From NCBI GenBank assembly GCA_949286165.1, contig CASDZK010000005.1, positions 37,721-101,720 of the forward strand: DNA of 64,000 nucleotides, read 5' to 3'. Source of the DNA: an uncultured Alistipes sp. Its GTDB lineage: Bacteria; Bacteroidota; Bacteroidia; Bacteroidales; Rikenellaceae. The notes under the pieces are model-generated. The model was not told the origin of the DNA, searched no databases, and was given only the letters and a program-made list of their open reading frames with translations. Both the position numbers and the translations under genes were made by a program. Of the stretch, positions 16,259 to 25,333 are shown piece by piece. The stretch's first letter is position 1; each line of letters starts with the position of its first letter.

Positions 16259-18070
16259 TTGCAATTGCCCCGGGAATACATACTTCGTTTCGTCGTCGTT
16301 TTGACGTCGCTCATCATCGTCGTCCGCCTTTTTCAGTTGCAAATCGTGGACGACAGCTACAAGGCGTATGCGGAAAACAACGCTTTGCGGAAAATGGTGC
16401 AGTATCCGCCCCGCGGGGAAATCTACGACAGGAACGGTCTTTTTCTGGCGCAAAGCAAGGAAGCGTACGACCTGATGGTAATTCCGCGCGATTTGAAACC
16501 TTTCGATACCGTGGCTTTTTGCAGTGTCGTAGGGGTCACGCGGGAAGAACTTGTCGAAGGGCTGGCCAAAGCCCGCAGTTATTCTTCGCGCCGGCCTTCG
16601 GTATTGTTCAAACAGCTTTCCAAAGAGACGAAACTGAAATTCGAGGAATACGGTTTCCCCGGCATGTACACCCAATTCCGCACCATCCGTTCCTATCCGT
16701 ACAAAACGGCGGGAAATATTCTGGGGTATGTGGGAGAAGTCAATGCCGACCATATCCGGGAAGACAACTATTACAAAAGCGGCGACTACATCGGTTTGGC
16801 CGGCATTGAACGGGCCTACGAAACGGTGCTGCGCGGCAACAAGGGGGTCAAGATGGAGCTGGTGGACGTGCATGGCATGCCGAAAGGGGCCTATGCCGAC
16901 GGTCTGTACGATACGATAGCCGTTCCCGGTACCTCCATCGTCTCTACCATCGATGCCAGGTTGCAGCTTTTGGCGGAAGAGCTGATGGAAGGAAAGATCG
17001 GTTCGGTGCTGGCCATCGAGCCCGCTACGGGAGAGATATTGGTCATGGTCAGCAGCCCCACGTACAATCCCGATAAATTGATCGGTCGCGACCGGAGCAA
17101 AAATTACCGCGAACTGGCGACCGATCCCCGTAAGCCGATGTTCAATCGTGCCGTCATGGCCGCCTATCCGCCCGGTTCCACCTTTAAAATCGCAACCGGG
17201 CTGATCGGATTGCAGGAGGGAGTGCTCACGCCCTCGCAGACTTACCCTTGCAGCAACGGGTATCATTTCGGCAATCTGCATCTGGGATGCCACTCCCATG
17301 CTTCCCCCCTCGATTTGAGTTTTGCCATACAGACTTCCTGCAATGCCTATTTTTGCTACGTTTATCGCAATATTTTGGAGAACAGGCGTTACGGCGATGT
17401 GAAAAAAGGGTTCGACGCTTGGCGGAAACACGTGCTTTCTTTCGGTTTCGGCCGTAAGCTGGAGTCCGATTTTATCGGGGAACGGAACGGCAATATTCCG
17501 TCGCGCGAGTATTACGACCGGATGTATAACGGGCGTTGGAATTCTTTGACGACGCTTTCTTTGGCCATCGGTCAGGGCGAAATCGGCGTTTCCCCTTTGC
17601 AGTTGGCCAATTTCGTGGCAACGGTCGCCAACCGCGGCTATTATTATATTCCTCATATCGTCAAGCGGATCGACGGCAAGGATTCTATCGATGTCCGGTT
17701 CCGCCAGAAACAATATACGGATATCGATCCCAAATACTTCGATATTTTTGCCGAAGCCATGTGGAAAGGGGTGCATGTGGGCGGAACCAGCATGCGGGCG
17801 ATGGTTCCCGGACTGGATATTTGCGGCAAGACGGGAACGGCGGAAAACGGACAGGGGGCCGATCATTCCACGTTTGCCGCGTTTGCGCCCAAGGACCATC
17901 CCAAGATCGCCATATCGGTTTATGTCGAACACGGCGGTTTCGGAGCCTCCATCGCTTTGCCCATCGCCAGTTTGCTGATCGAGCAATACCTGACCGATAC
18001 CATTACCCGGCCGGCCGAAGTCGAATACGTGAAAAACAAACGCATCAATTATCCGCAATATGCAAAATAG
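16259..18070 (+). CDS. mrdA: Penicillin-binding protein 2 (elongation transpeptidase)
   Basis: The 603-residue class B PBP cross-links peptidoglycan during lateral growth. It has one N-terminal membrane helix (about 8-25), the PBP dimerisation domain (about 45-215, YPPRGEIYDRNG) and the transpeptidase domain. The active site is S307-x-x-K in PPGSTFKIAT, with the later SxN-type TSCNAYF and the KTGTAENG motif. The only usable start is TTG at 16259, four bases after the mreD stop; the next Met lies well inside the protein. It overlaps rodA by 11 bp, indicating translational coupling of the transpeptidase with its glycosyltransferase partner. Confidence 0.95.
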   Translation: MQLPREYILRFVVVLTSLIIVVRLFQLQIVDDSYKAYAENNALRKMVQYPPRGEIYDRNGLFLAQSKEAYDLMVIPRDLKPFDTVAFCSVVGVTREELVEGLAKARSYSSRRPSVLFKQLSKETKLKFEEYGFPGMYTQFRTIRSYPYKTAGNILGYVGEVNADHIREDNYYKSGDYIGLAGIERAYETVLRGNKGVKMELVDVHGMPKGAYADGLYDTIAVPGTSIVSTIDARLQLLAEELMEGKIGSVLAIEPATGEILVMVSSPTYNPDKLIGRDRSKNYRELATDPRKPMFNRAVMAAYPPGSTFKIATGLIGLQEGVLTPSQTYPCSNGYHFGNLHLGCHSHASPLDLSFAIQTSCNAYFCYVYRNILENRRYGDVKKGFDAWRKHVLSFGFGRKLESDFIGERNGNIPSREYYDRMYNGRWNSLTTLSLAIGQGEIGVSPLQLANFVATVANRGYYYIPHIVKRIDGKDSIDVRFRQKQYTDIDPKYFDIFAEAMWKGVHVGGTSMRAMVPGLDICGKTGTAENGQGADHSTFAAFAPKDHPKIAISVYVEHGGFGASIALPIASLLIEQYLTDTITRPAEVEYVKNKRINYPQYAK

Positions 18071-19490
18071 CAATCAGTTCATACGGGGTATCGATTGGTG
18101 GACCATTTTGATTTATCTGGCGTTGGTATTGCTGGGATGGATCAGCATTTACGCGGCCGTGTTCAATGAAGACCATGCCAACATGTTCGATATGTCGCAG
18201 CGTTACGGTTCGCAGATCATGTGGATCGGGATATGCTGTTGCCTGGCGGTGGTCATTTTGCTGATCGATGTGAAATACTATTATTTTTTCGCTTATCCGG
18301 TTTACGGATTGATGATCTTGGTCCTGCTGAGCGTTTTTGTGCTGGGATCCGAGTCGCATGGCGCGAAATCCTGGATTCAGATCGGATCGTTCAGCGTCCA
18401 GCCTGCGGAATTCGGGAAATTCGCCGTGGCTTTGGCTTTGGCCAAATACATGAGTTCGTACAGTTTCGATATCCGCTCCGTCCGCAGCTTGTCGGGGCTG
18501 GCTTTGCTTATCGGCCTACCGTTTCTGTTAGTGCTGCTTCAAAACGATACGGGGTCCGCCCTGGTCTATTCCTCTTTCCTTTTCATGCTTTATCGGGAGG
18601 GGCTGAATAAATGGGTTTACGTGATTTTGTTTCAGATCGTGTTACTGTTTATCGGGTCTTTTCTGATGGAACCGGCGGCCCTGGTGCTGTTGATCCTGTC
18701 GGTCACGCTGGCGGCGGAAGGGATGACCAACGGCCTGTGGCGGAGTAAATTCATCTATCTGGCCGTGCTGTTTACGGTAATGATTTTGTTGAAACTGCTT
18801 TCGATGGCGTTGGCGGAAGCGTCTTTCGGCGGCGATGTCGTCGTGCTGGTCTCCATTGCGGCGACCGCTCCGCTGGTTTTTCTGTATGCCTACCGTTACC
18901 AGTTGCGTAATGTCGTTCTGTTCGTCGTCCTGTTCGTTTCGTCGATCGGTTTTACCCTTTCCGTCGATTATGTCTTCGAGAATGTCGTTCAGGAACACCA
19001 GCAGAAACGGATTCTCGACGTTTTGGGACTGGAGGAGGATTTGAAACATTGGGGATACAACGTCAACCAGTCCAAGATCGCTATCGGTTCCGGAGGATTT
19101 TCCGGGAAAGGCTTTTTGCAGGGGACCCAGACTAAATTCGATTTCGTTCCGGAACAGAGTACGGATTTTATTTATTGCACCATCGGCGAAGAGTTCGGCT
19201 TTTTGGGCAGCGTGTTGGTCGTTTTTTTGTTCGCCGCATTGATCTTCCGGCTGATGCGGATGGGAGACCGGCAGCGGGAGACGTTCGGACGGGTCTATTG
19301 CTACGGAGCCGCTTCCGTCTTCTTTTTTCATGTCGTCGTCAATATCGGGATGACGTTGGGACTTTTCCCCGTGATAGGCATTCCGTTGCCTTTCTTCAGT
19401 TACGGAGGTTCTTCGTTGGTGGCTTTTACCGTATTGCTATTCGTGGCTTTGCGCCTGAATCTCAGCAATGAAGAGCGGGGATACCTGTAA
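18060..19490 (+). CDS. rodA: Peptidoglycan glycosyltransferase RodA
   Basis: A 476-residue SEDS protein with about ten membrane helices that polymerises lipid II into glycan strands together with PBP2. Family landmarks are the LGSESHGAKSWIQIG loop, PAEFGKFAVALALAKY and the C-terminal EEFGFLGS and FPVIGIPLPFFSYGGSSL motifs. It is longer than the roughly 370 residues of E. coli RodA owing to an extended middle loop region, usual in Bacteroidota. It ends the cell-shape operon. Confidence 0.94.
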   Translation: MQNSNQFIRGIDWWTILIYLALVLLGWISIYAAVFNEDHANMFDMSQRYGSQIMWIGICCCLAVVILLIDVKYYYFFAYPVYGLMILVLLSVFVLGSESHGAKSWIQIGSFSVQPAEFGKFAVALALAKYMSSYSFDIRSVRSLSGLALLIGLPFLLVLLQNDTGSALVYSSFLFMLYREGLNKWVYVILFQIVLLFIGSFLMEPAALVLLILSVTLAAEGMTNGLWRSKFIYLAVLFTVMILLKLLSMALAEASFGGDVVVLVSIAATAPLVFLYAYRYQLRNVVLFVVLFVSSIGFTLSVDYVFENVVQEHQQKRILDVLGLEEDLKHWGYNVNQSKIAIGSGGFSGKGFLQGTQTKFDFVPEQSTDFIYCTIGEEFGFLGSVLVVFLFAALIFRLMRMGDRQRETFGRVYCYGAASVFFFHVVVNIGMTLGLFPVIGIPLPFFSYGGSSLVAFTVLLFVALRLNLSNEERGYL

Positions 19491-19569
19491 CGGGTGGCGT
19501 ATTTGTGCCGTTTCTATTTTTATATATGGCTAAAAATTTATACCTTTCCTTTTTTATTCTACGAGAGAA

Positions 19570-20577
19570 ATGGCATATATGATTGATAAGGCGGCCCGTT
19601 GCGCGGTTATCGGTTACGGAAGCTGGGGAACGGCGTTAGTGAAGATATTGCTCGAAAACGAACCCCGCGTCGGTTGGCATATCGTCAATGAGGAGGTGGC
19701 GCAGCATATCCGCAGGCATAACGTCAATCCCAAGTACCTCAGCAGCGTGTATCTCGATACGTCCAAACTGCACATATCGGGCGACATCGACGAAATCGTG
19801 TCGGAGGCCGACGTGGTCCTGTTGGCGGTTCCGTCCGCTTTTCTGAAAACGATATTGGAAAAATTGACCCTGCCCTTGACCGACAAGTTCGTCATTTCCG
19901 CCATTAAGGGCATCGTGCCTGACGAATACGTGACGATCGCCGAATATCTGAACGAGAATTTCTCCCTTCCTTTCGAACAGATCGGCATCCTGACGGGGCC
20001 TTGCCATGCCGAGGAGGTGGCGCTCGAACGGCTTTCCTATCTCAATGTGGTGGCGAAGAGCGAGGATAACGCCCGTTTGCTGGTCGATAAATTCAGTTGC
20101 GATTATATCCGTTACAACATATTGACCGATATTTACGGCACCGAATATGCGGCCGTCCTGAAAAATATTTATGCCGTGGCCGTAGGAATTTGTCACGGGT
20201 TGGGGTACGGCGATAATTTCCTTTCGGTATTGATCGCCAATGCCGCCCGCGAAATGGCCCGTTTTCTGAAAGAGACTTACCCGTTCGATCGCGATATTCA
20301 TTCTTCCGCTTATCTGGGCGATCTGTTGGTTACCTCTTATTCGCAGTTCAGCCGCAACCGCACGTTCGGTACGATGATCGGAAAGGGGTATTCGGTCAAA
20401 AGCGCCCAGATCGAAATGAACATGATCGCCGAAGGGTATTACGCCTCTTCCTGCATTTGTCACATCAACCGGAAATGGCATGTGGATATGCCGATCGCCG
20501 ACGCCGTTTACCGTATTCTTTACGAGCGCAGGAATGTCCGGGAGGAGATTCGGCTGCTTTCCGAACAGTTGCGGTAG
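19570..20577 (+). CDS. gpsA: Glycerol-3-phosphate dehydrogenase [NAD(P)+]
   Basis: The 335-residue cytosolic enzyme reduces dihydroxyacetone phosphate to glycerol-3-phosphate for phospholipid synthesis. The dinucleotide fold starts with VIGYGSWGTALVKILLENE. LLAVPSAFLKTIL, ISAIKGIV and LTGPCHAEEVA follow, and the catalytic Lys lies in the LKNIYAVAVGICHGLGYGDN block. It sits 42 bp upstream of pgi and probably forms a two-gene unit with it. Confidence 0.94.
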   Translation: MAYMIDKAARCAVIGYGSWGTALVKILLENEPRVGWHIVNEEVAQHIRRHNVNPKYLSSVYLDTSKLHISGDIDEIVSEADVVLLAVPSAFLKTILEKLTLPLTDKFVISAIKGIVPDEYVTIAEYLNENFSLPFEQIGILTGPCHAEEVALERLSYLNVVAKSEDNARLLVDKFSCDYIRYNILTDIYGTEYAAVLKNIYAVAVGICHGLGYGDNFLSVLIANAAREMARFLKETYPFDRDIHSSAYLGDLLVTSYSQFSRNRTFGTMIGKGYSVKSAQIEMNMIAEGYYASSCICHINRKWHVDMPIADAVYRILYERRNVREEIRLLSEQLR

Positions 20578-20619
20578 TTTTTGTGTAATCGTTTAAAATT
20601 TAAATATAAATATCGAATT

Positions 20620-21963
20620 ATGGCAAAATTGAGTTTATCGACGGACAAGATCCGGGAATGCGTGCCGCAGCAGGAGCTGGAAGCATTGGCTCCCCTCATG
20701 GACGCCTGTCACGCCAAATTGTACGACGGATCCGGAAAAGGAAACGATTTTCTGGGATGGGTATCCTTGCCTTCCTCTATTAAAAGTTGGGAATTGGACG
20801 ATATAGCCCGTACGGCGCAAAACCTGCAATCGATGGCCGAAGTGGTTATCGTGATCGGCATCGGCGGCTCTTATCTGGGAGCTAAGGCCGTGTTGGAGGC
20901 TCTTTCGGATAGTTTCGACTCGTTGAAGACGGTGCGTACGCGGCCTGTCGTGCTGTTCGCCGGGCAAAACCTCAGCGAGGATTATATGTACGAACTGTTG
21001 CAAGCGGTTAAGGATCGTTCCATCGCCACGGTGGTTATTTCCAAGTCGGGAACGACTACCGAACCCGCCGTCGCTTTTCGGATCATTAAGGAAGAAATCG
21101 AATTCCGTTACGGAAAAGAGGGAGCCGCTCAGCGTATCGTGGCCGTTACCGACGCCGCCAAAGGGGCTTTGCGTACCTTGGCCGATCGGGAAGGGTATAA
21201 AACGTATGTGATTCCCGACAATGTCGGCGGCCGTTTTTCCGTGCTGACTCCGGTGGGGTTGTTGCCGTTGGCCGTGGCGGGCATCGATATTCGCGCTTTG
21301 GTCAAAGGAGCGCAGGAAATGGAAAAAATGACCGGTAAAGACGTGAAATACGCCGACAATCCGGCTGCGCAATATGCGGCGGCTCGGTACGCTTTGTATC
21401 AAAAGGGTAAAAAGATCGAGATTCTGGCCTCTTTCGAACCCAAGTTGCAATATATCGCGGAGTGGTGGAAACAGTTGTACGGAGAGAGCGAAGGGAAAGA
21501 AAACAAGGGACTTTTCCCGGCCAGCGTCGTCTTTACTTCCGACCTGCACTCTATGGGGCAATATATCCAGCAGGGAGAACGCCTTTTCTTCGAAACCGTT
21601 GTCAGCGTCGCCAATGCGGAACATGTGGTTACGCTGAAGCATGACGAGGAGAATCTCGACCAGCTCAATTTCCTGGCCGGCAAGCGCATCGGCGAGGTAA
21701 ACCGCATGGCCGAGTTGGGAACCATGTTGGCCCATGTGGACGGCGGAGTGCCCAATATCAAGGTAGAGATCGAGCGCATCGATGCCGAACATATCGGCAT
21801 GTTGCTCTATTTCTTTGAAATGGCTTGCGGAATCAGCGGATATGCGCTGGATGTCAATCCTTTCGACCAACCCGGCGTAGAAGCGTACAAGAAGAATATG
21901 TTCGCTTTGCTGAATAAACCCGGCTACGAGGAAGAAGGGGAAGCGTTGCGCAGACGGTTGTGA
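20620..21963 (+). CDS. pgi: Glucose-6-phosphate isomerase
   Basis: The 447-residue glycolytic enzyme interconverts glucose-6-phosphate and fructose-6-phosphate. Landmarks are the sugar-phosphate motifs [14 protein letters not shown] and [15 protein letters not shown] and the [17 protein letters not shown] signature. I start it at the ATG at 20620 ([10 protein letters not shown]) rather than the in-frame TTG at 20581, which lies too close to the gpsA stop and encodes an unrelated basic leader. The length matches the short bacterial PGI class. Confidence 0.96.
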   Translation: MAKLSLSTDKIRECVPQQELEALAPLMDACHAKLYDGSGKGNDFLGWVSLPSSIKSWELDDIARTAQNLQSMAEVVIVIGIGGSYLGAKAVLEALSDSFDSLKTVRTRPVVLFAGQNLSEDYMYELLQAVKDRSIATVVISKSGTTTEPAVAFRIIKEEIEFRYGKEGAAQRIVAVTDAAKGALRTLADREGYKTYVIPDNVGGRFSVLTPVGLLPLAVAGIDIRALVKGAQEMEKMTGKDVKYADNPAAQYAAARYALYQKGKKIEILASFEPKLQYIAEWWKQLYGESEGKENKGLFPASVVFTSDLHSMGQYIQQGERLFFETVVSVANAEHVVTLKHDEENLDQLNFLAGKRIGEVNRMAELGTMLAHVDGGVPNIKVEIERIDAEHIGMLLYFFEMACGISGYALDVNPFDQPGVEAYKKNMFALLNKPGYEEEGEALRRRL

Positions 21964-21987
21964 TTTCGGATAGAACCATCGCATAAC

Positions 21988-22018
21988 AGAAAGGGGGACG
22001 AATTTTCGCCCCCTTTCT
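21988..22018. terminator. Terminator between pgi and the converging sulfatase gene
   Basis: AGAAAGGGGG (21988-21997) pairs with CCCCCTTTCT (22009-22018). It lies between two convergent genes and can act in both directions; the T-run on the plus side is weak. Confidence 0.65.
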
Positions 22019-22050
22019 AATATAATTTTCCGGCAATGGTCCGGATTCCG

Positions 22051-23640
22051 CTAATACTCGTCCACCTGTAACTCTTCCCGGAAACGCTGCAATTCCTGTC
22101 GCAGGCGGTCCGCCGTCGATGCGTATTCCGGATTTTCGATTAAATTGTGCAGTTCTTCCGGATCGTTTTGCAAATCGTATAATTCGTCGTAGTCGAGGTC
22201 TTTTCCCCGGTCTTTCCCGAAGCCCTGGCCGTAGAAATGCACCAGTTTGTACCGGTCGTCGCGTACTCCGTCGTGCCTGCGGGCCTGATGAATGGCAGGG
22301 TAGTCGTAATAATGGTAATACAGGTACCGGCGCCAGTCATCCGGGATTTCTCCCCCGAACAGGGAGACGAGTGAGCGGCCCGACATTTCCTGCGGCTTCG
22401 CTATGCCGGCCAGATCTAAAAAGGTGGGAGCGTAGTCGATATTCTGCACCAAAGCGTCGCATACCGTACCCGGTGCGATACGGCCGTCATAAGCGATGAT
22501 CAACGGCGTCCGGAACGACTCTTCGTACATGAACCGTTTGTCGAACCAGCCGTGTTCTCCCATATAGAAGCCCTGGTCGGAAGTATAGACGATAACGGTG
22601 TTTTCCCGAAGCCCTTCCCGTTCCAAATAGTCGAGCAGCCGGCCTACCTGGTCGTCCACGCTTTTGATGCAACGCAGGTAATCTTTCAGGTATTGCTGGT
22701 ATTTCCAGACTGCCCGTTCGTCCCCTTGCGGGTTTTCCCGTTCGAACTTCTCTTCTCTGGCGGCGTAGGCTTTCGTCCAAGCTCTTCTTTGTTCCGGTGT
22801 CATCCGTTCCAGCTCTTGTTCCAGTCCGGCTATATTCCACTCCCGGTCGTAAGGGGCGGTTTCTTTCAAACCGAGCATTTTCAGATCGTAGATGAACGTC
22901 ATGTCCCGGCTTATCGACATCTCCTGCGAGCCGGCGGCGTCTCCCCGCGAGTCGTAGGTGTCGTGGAAAGTGGCGGGCAAAGGGAAAGTCGTGTCTTCGT
23001 ATAAGGTCAGGTATTTCTCTTCCGGCATCCAGTTCCGATGCGGAGCCTTGTGATGGACCAGCAGGCAAAACGGCTTCGTTTTGTCCCGTTTTTCTAAAAA
23101 TTCGATGGAATGGTCCGTGATTAAAGCGGCGGAATATCCTTCTTCCCGGATGAATTTGCCGCCGCTTTCCGGCGTGCGGAATACCGGGTTGTAATATTCC
23201 CCCTGGTCGTTCAACAGGCAGAAATAATCGAATCCTTTGGGTTCGCATTGCATGTGCCATTTGCCTACCACACCCGTTTGATAGCCGGCCTGCCGCAATA
23301 ATTCGGAGAAAAAAGTTTTGGAAGAATCGATTCCTTTTCCCAACCTTCTTTGCCCGTTTTGGTGACTGTACAGTCCGGTCATCAGACAAGCTCTGCTGGG
23401 GGTGGACAACGAGTTTTCCACGTAGGCCCGTTCGAACCGCATGCCTGAGCGGGCCAGCCGGTCTATGTTCGGCGTCGGCGCCAATCGGGAAATCGGATGC
23501 CCGTAGGCGCTGATGGTTTGAAAAGAGTGGTCGTCGCACATGATGAACACGATGTTCGGACGTTCCGGATTTTTCGTTCCGCAAGCCGTCAAAAATAGAA
23601 TATTGGCCAAGGCTCCTCCGGCCAGCAGTTCTTTCTTCAT
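22051..23640 (-). CDS. Ser-type sulfatase lipoprotein (arylsulfatase A superfamily)
   Basis: The 529-residue protein begins MKKELLAGGALANILFLTAC, a lipoprotein signal with Cys20. The sulfatase fold opens with RPNIVFIMCDDHS, whose Asp pair binds calcium. The catalytic site is S79-T-P-S-R in LSTPSRACLMTG, so a serine must be oxidised to formylglycine by a radical-SAM anaerobic maturase. GKWHM is also canonical. It desulfates a sugar in the periplasm; the pattern resembles GlcNAc-6-sulfatase-like S1_11 enzymes, which is a recollection, not a search result. The ATG at 23661 is in frame, but the signal peptide points to 23640. Confidence 0.9.
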   Translation of the reverse strand: MKKELLAGGALANILFLTACGTKNPERPNIVFIMCDDHSFQTISAYGHPISRLAPTPNIDRLARSGMRFERAYVENSLSTPSRACLMTGLYSHQNGQRRLGKGIDSSKTFFSELLRQAGYQTGVVGKWHMQCEPKGFDYFCLLNDQGEYYNPVFRTPESGGKFIREEGYSAALITDHSIEFLEKRDKTKPFCLLVHHKAPHRNWMPEEKYLTLYEDTTFPLPATFHDTYDSRGDAAGSQEMSISRDMTFIYDLKMLGLKETAPYDREWNIAGLEQELERMTPEQRRAWTKAYAAREEKFERENPQGDERAVWKYQQYLKDYLRCIKSVDDQVGRLLDYLEREGLRENTVIVYTSDQGFYMGEHGWFDKRFMYEESFRTPLIIAYDGRIAPGTVCDALVQNIDYAPTFLDLAGIAKPQEMSGRSLVSLFGGEIPDDWRRYLYYHYYDYPAIHQARRHDGVRDDRYKLVHFYGQGFGKDRGKDLDYDELYDLQNDPEELHNLIENPEYASTADRLRQELQRFREELQVDEY

Positions 23641-23715
23641 ATCGATATCGGGTTTTCGCAAATATAACGATAAATCCGGAATTTGCCGCTGTTTCGGGAA
23701 AAGCGGTCCGGCGAA

Positions 23716-25269
23716 TCAACCGTATATTTCCGAAACTTTCCGAACCAGTCTTTCCAGCAGTGCCTGCGTGCGGCTTATGTCCGGATTGTCGGACATCTCG
23801 TATCGTTCCGCTAATTTCTCCATCTGCGGGAAGGCGGTCCATATCCGTCCCAGGGCGTCTTTCCAGACCGAGAGCCGCAGCGGAAGCTCTATGGCTATGC
23901 TTTGGTTCGGTTGCATCAGCTGTGTGTCGGCCTGCGGTGTGCCGAACGCGATGACACGGGTGGGACGCAGGTCCATGTTCGTCTTCAGCGCGTTTTTCCC
24001 GTGGTCGAATTCCGCCAATATGGGAATGTCCAGCGCCGTAAGTTCTTTTTTTATCCGTTCCGCGGTCTCTTCTACTTCGAACAGACTTTCGTAAGCATAC
24101 AGTTCCGCGTCGTTTATTCCCGATCCCATCCGGCTGCCGTAGGCCGATGCGACACGTCGCCCCAAATTCGTCAGATCGACATCTTCCCGGTTGGCTACCA
24201 AGGTAATGCAGACTTGTTCCGAGCGATCGGTAAACCGGCTCAAGAATGCGGAGAAACCGGCGGAGGAACCTTTCAGGTACATCAGTCCTTTGTGATGGGG
24301 AAACTGCCAACCGGCCATGGCCGGCACCGTTTTCCCGTTTTTCAGCCGGGTGGGATTCAGAAGCAGGTCCCTGTTCTCGCTTTTTTGGATCAGCAACGAC
24401 CCGTTCAACGCAATTCCCCAATAGCTCAGGTCTTCCGCCGAAGCCCAGATGTCGCTGAACCCCTGCAATCCCGCGCCGGTCGTTACGGGAACCCGGACGG
24501 TTTCCCTGTTTTCGCTGAAACGGTAGCCGGTGGCCCGTTCCGCCGGATTGATGTAGAAACGGCTGTTTCTGAATTTTTCGTGTTTATTGTCTTGTTCCGA
24601 AAGGGGTTCCTGTTTCAGGGTAGCGAGTTCTTTGGCGAACAGGGTCCTCCGCAGTTTCAGAAAATCGATCTGACGGCGTTTGACGAAATCGCTGTAAGGC
24701 ATGCCGGCGCAGGTGGATATGATTTCCGTCAGCAGCAACATGTTCGTCGCGCTCAGGCGGATTTCCGTTCCGGGAGGGAAGAGCGGCGGATATCCGGCCG
24801 CTGCCGTTATCAGCTCTTCGGCCGATTGGCTCAACAGGGGAACGTAACCGGGCAGGGACCGGTAATCGGCAATGCCGCTGGCGTGCTGCAATAGTTGCAG
24901 GACCGTGATTTCCGACCATGTCCGGGGAATGTCCGGCAGATAATCGCCGATCGGGGATTCCAGCGACAGGTTCCCCGCTTCGTGAAGTTGTATGGCGGCC
25001 ACGGCGGCATAACCCTGCGCTATGGGGCCGATGCACCATACGGTTTGCGTGGAAGCCAGTCGCCGTTCGGCTATGTCGGAAAACCCGTATCCCGTACAGC
25101 GGGAAATGTAGGGAACTTGCGCTACGGCCAGGGCTAAACCCGGAATGGAATTCCGTTTCATGAAATCGAAGATCATCTGGTCGATCGATTCCCCCCGATA
25201 AGAAATAGGTTTGCTGCCTCTGCCGTTTTGCGGCAGGTGGTATATTATCTCCGTTTCCATAAATGGCAT
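23716..25269 (-). CDS. Beta-lactamase-fold pseudoenzyme fused to a DUF302 domain
   Basis: A 517-residue protein with no signal peptide. Residues about 25-380 follow the class C beta-lactamase/serine-hydrolase fold (LHEAGNLSLESPIGDYLPDI, LLQHASGIADYR), but the catalytic pieces are gone. Where the family has IGSxSK it has IGPIAQ (Pro82 and Gln85 replace Ser and Lys). Where it has YSN it has LSA (172-174), and the late HxG motif reads LKG. The C-terminal 110 residues (VIAFGTPQADTQLMQ, then a VWKDALGRIW block) match DUF302. It therefore probably binds rather than cleaves something. An alternative start at 25260 would lose three residues. It lies between tex and the sulfatase on the same strand. 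Confidence 0.75.
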   Translation of the reverse strand: MPFMETEIIYHLPQNGRGSKPISYRGESIDQMIFDFMKRNSIPGLALAVAQVPYISRCTGYGFSDIAERRLASTQTVWCIGPIAQGYAAVAAIQLHEAGNLSLESPIGDYLPDIPRTWSEITVLQLLQHASGIADYRSLPGYVPLLSQSAEELITAAAGYPPLFPPGTEIRLSATNMLLLTEIISTCAGMPYSDFVKRRQIDFLKLRRTLFAKELATLKQEPLSEQDNKHEKFRNSRFYINPAERATGYRFSENRETVRVPVTTGAGLQGFSDIWASAEDLSYWGIALNGSLLIQKSENRDLLLNPTRLKNGKTVPAMAGWQFPHHKGLMYLKGSSAGFSAFLSRFTDRSEQVCITLVANREDVDLTNLGRRVASAYGSRMGSGINDAELYAYESLFEVEETAERIKKELTALDIPILAEFDHGKNALKTNMDLRPTRVIAFGTPQADTQLMQPNQSIAIELPLRLSVWKDALGRIWTAFPQMEKLAERYEMSDNPDISRTQALLERLVRKVSEIYG

Positions 25270-25305
25270 TTGTTTTTTCGGTTTTATTCAAAACGAATGC
25301 CATTT
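25261..25305 (-). promoter_or_regulatory. 10-bp inverted repeat enclosing the start of the pseudoenzyme gene
   Basis: AAATGGCATT (25261-25270) and AATGCCATTT (25296-25305) are perfect inverted repeats. In the minus-strand mRNA the 3' arm contains the ATG at 25269, so folding would hide that start codon. No T-run follows, so it is not a typical terminator. A regulatory role is inference. Confidence 0.35.
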
Positions 25306-25333
25306 CCCGTTTGTCCTCTGTTTTCCTTGTCCC

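Noticed and set aside
22487..24421. A 644-codon minus-strand frame across the sulfatase and pseudoenzyme genes
   Set aside because: It is a shifted frame over two genes with clear family motifs and shows no domain of its own.
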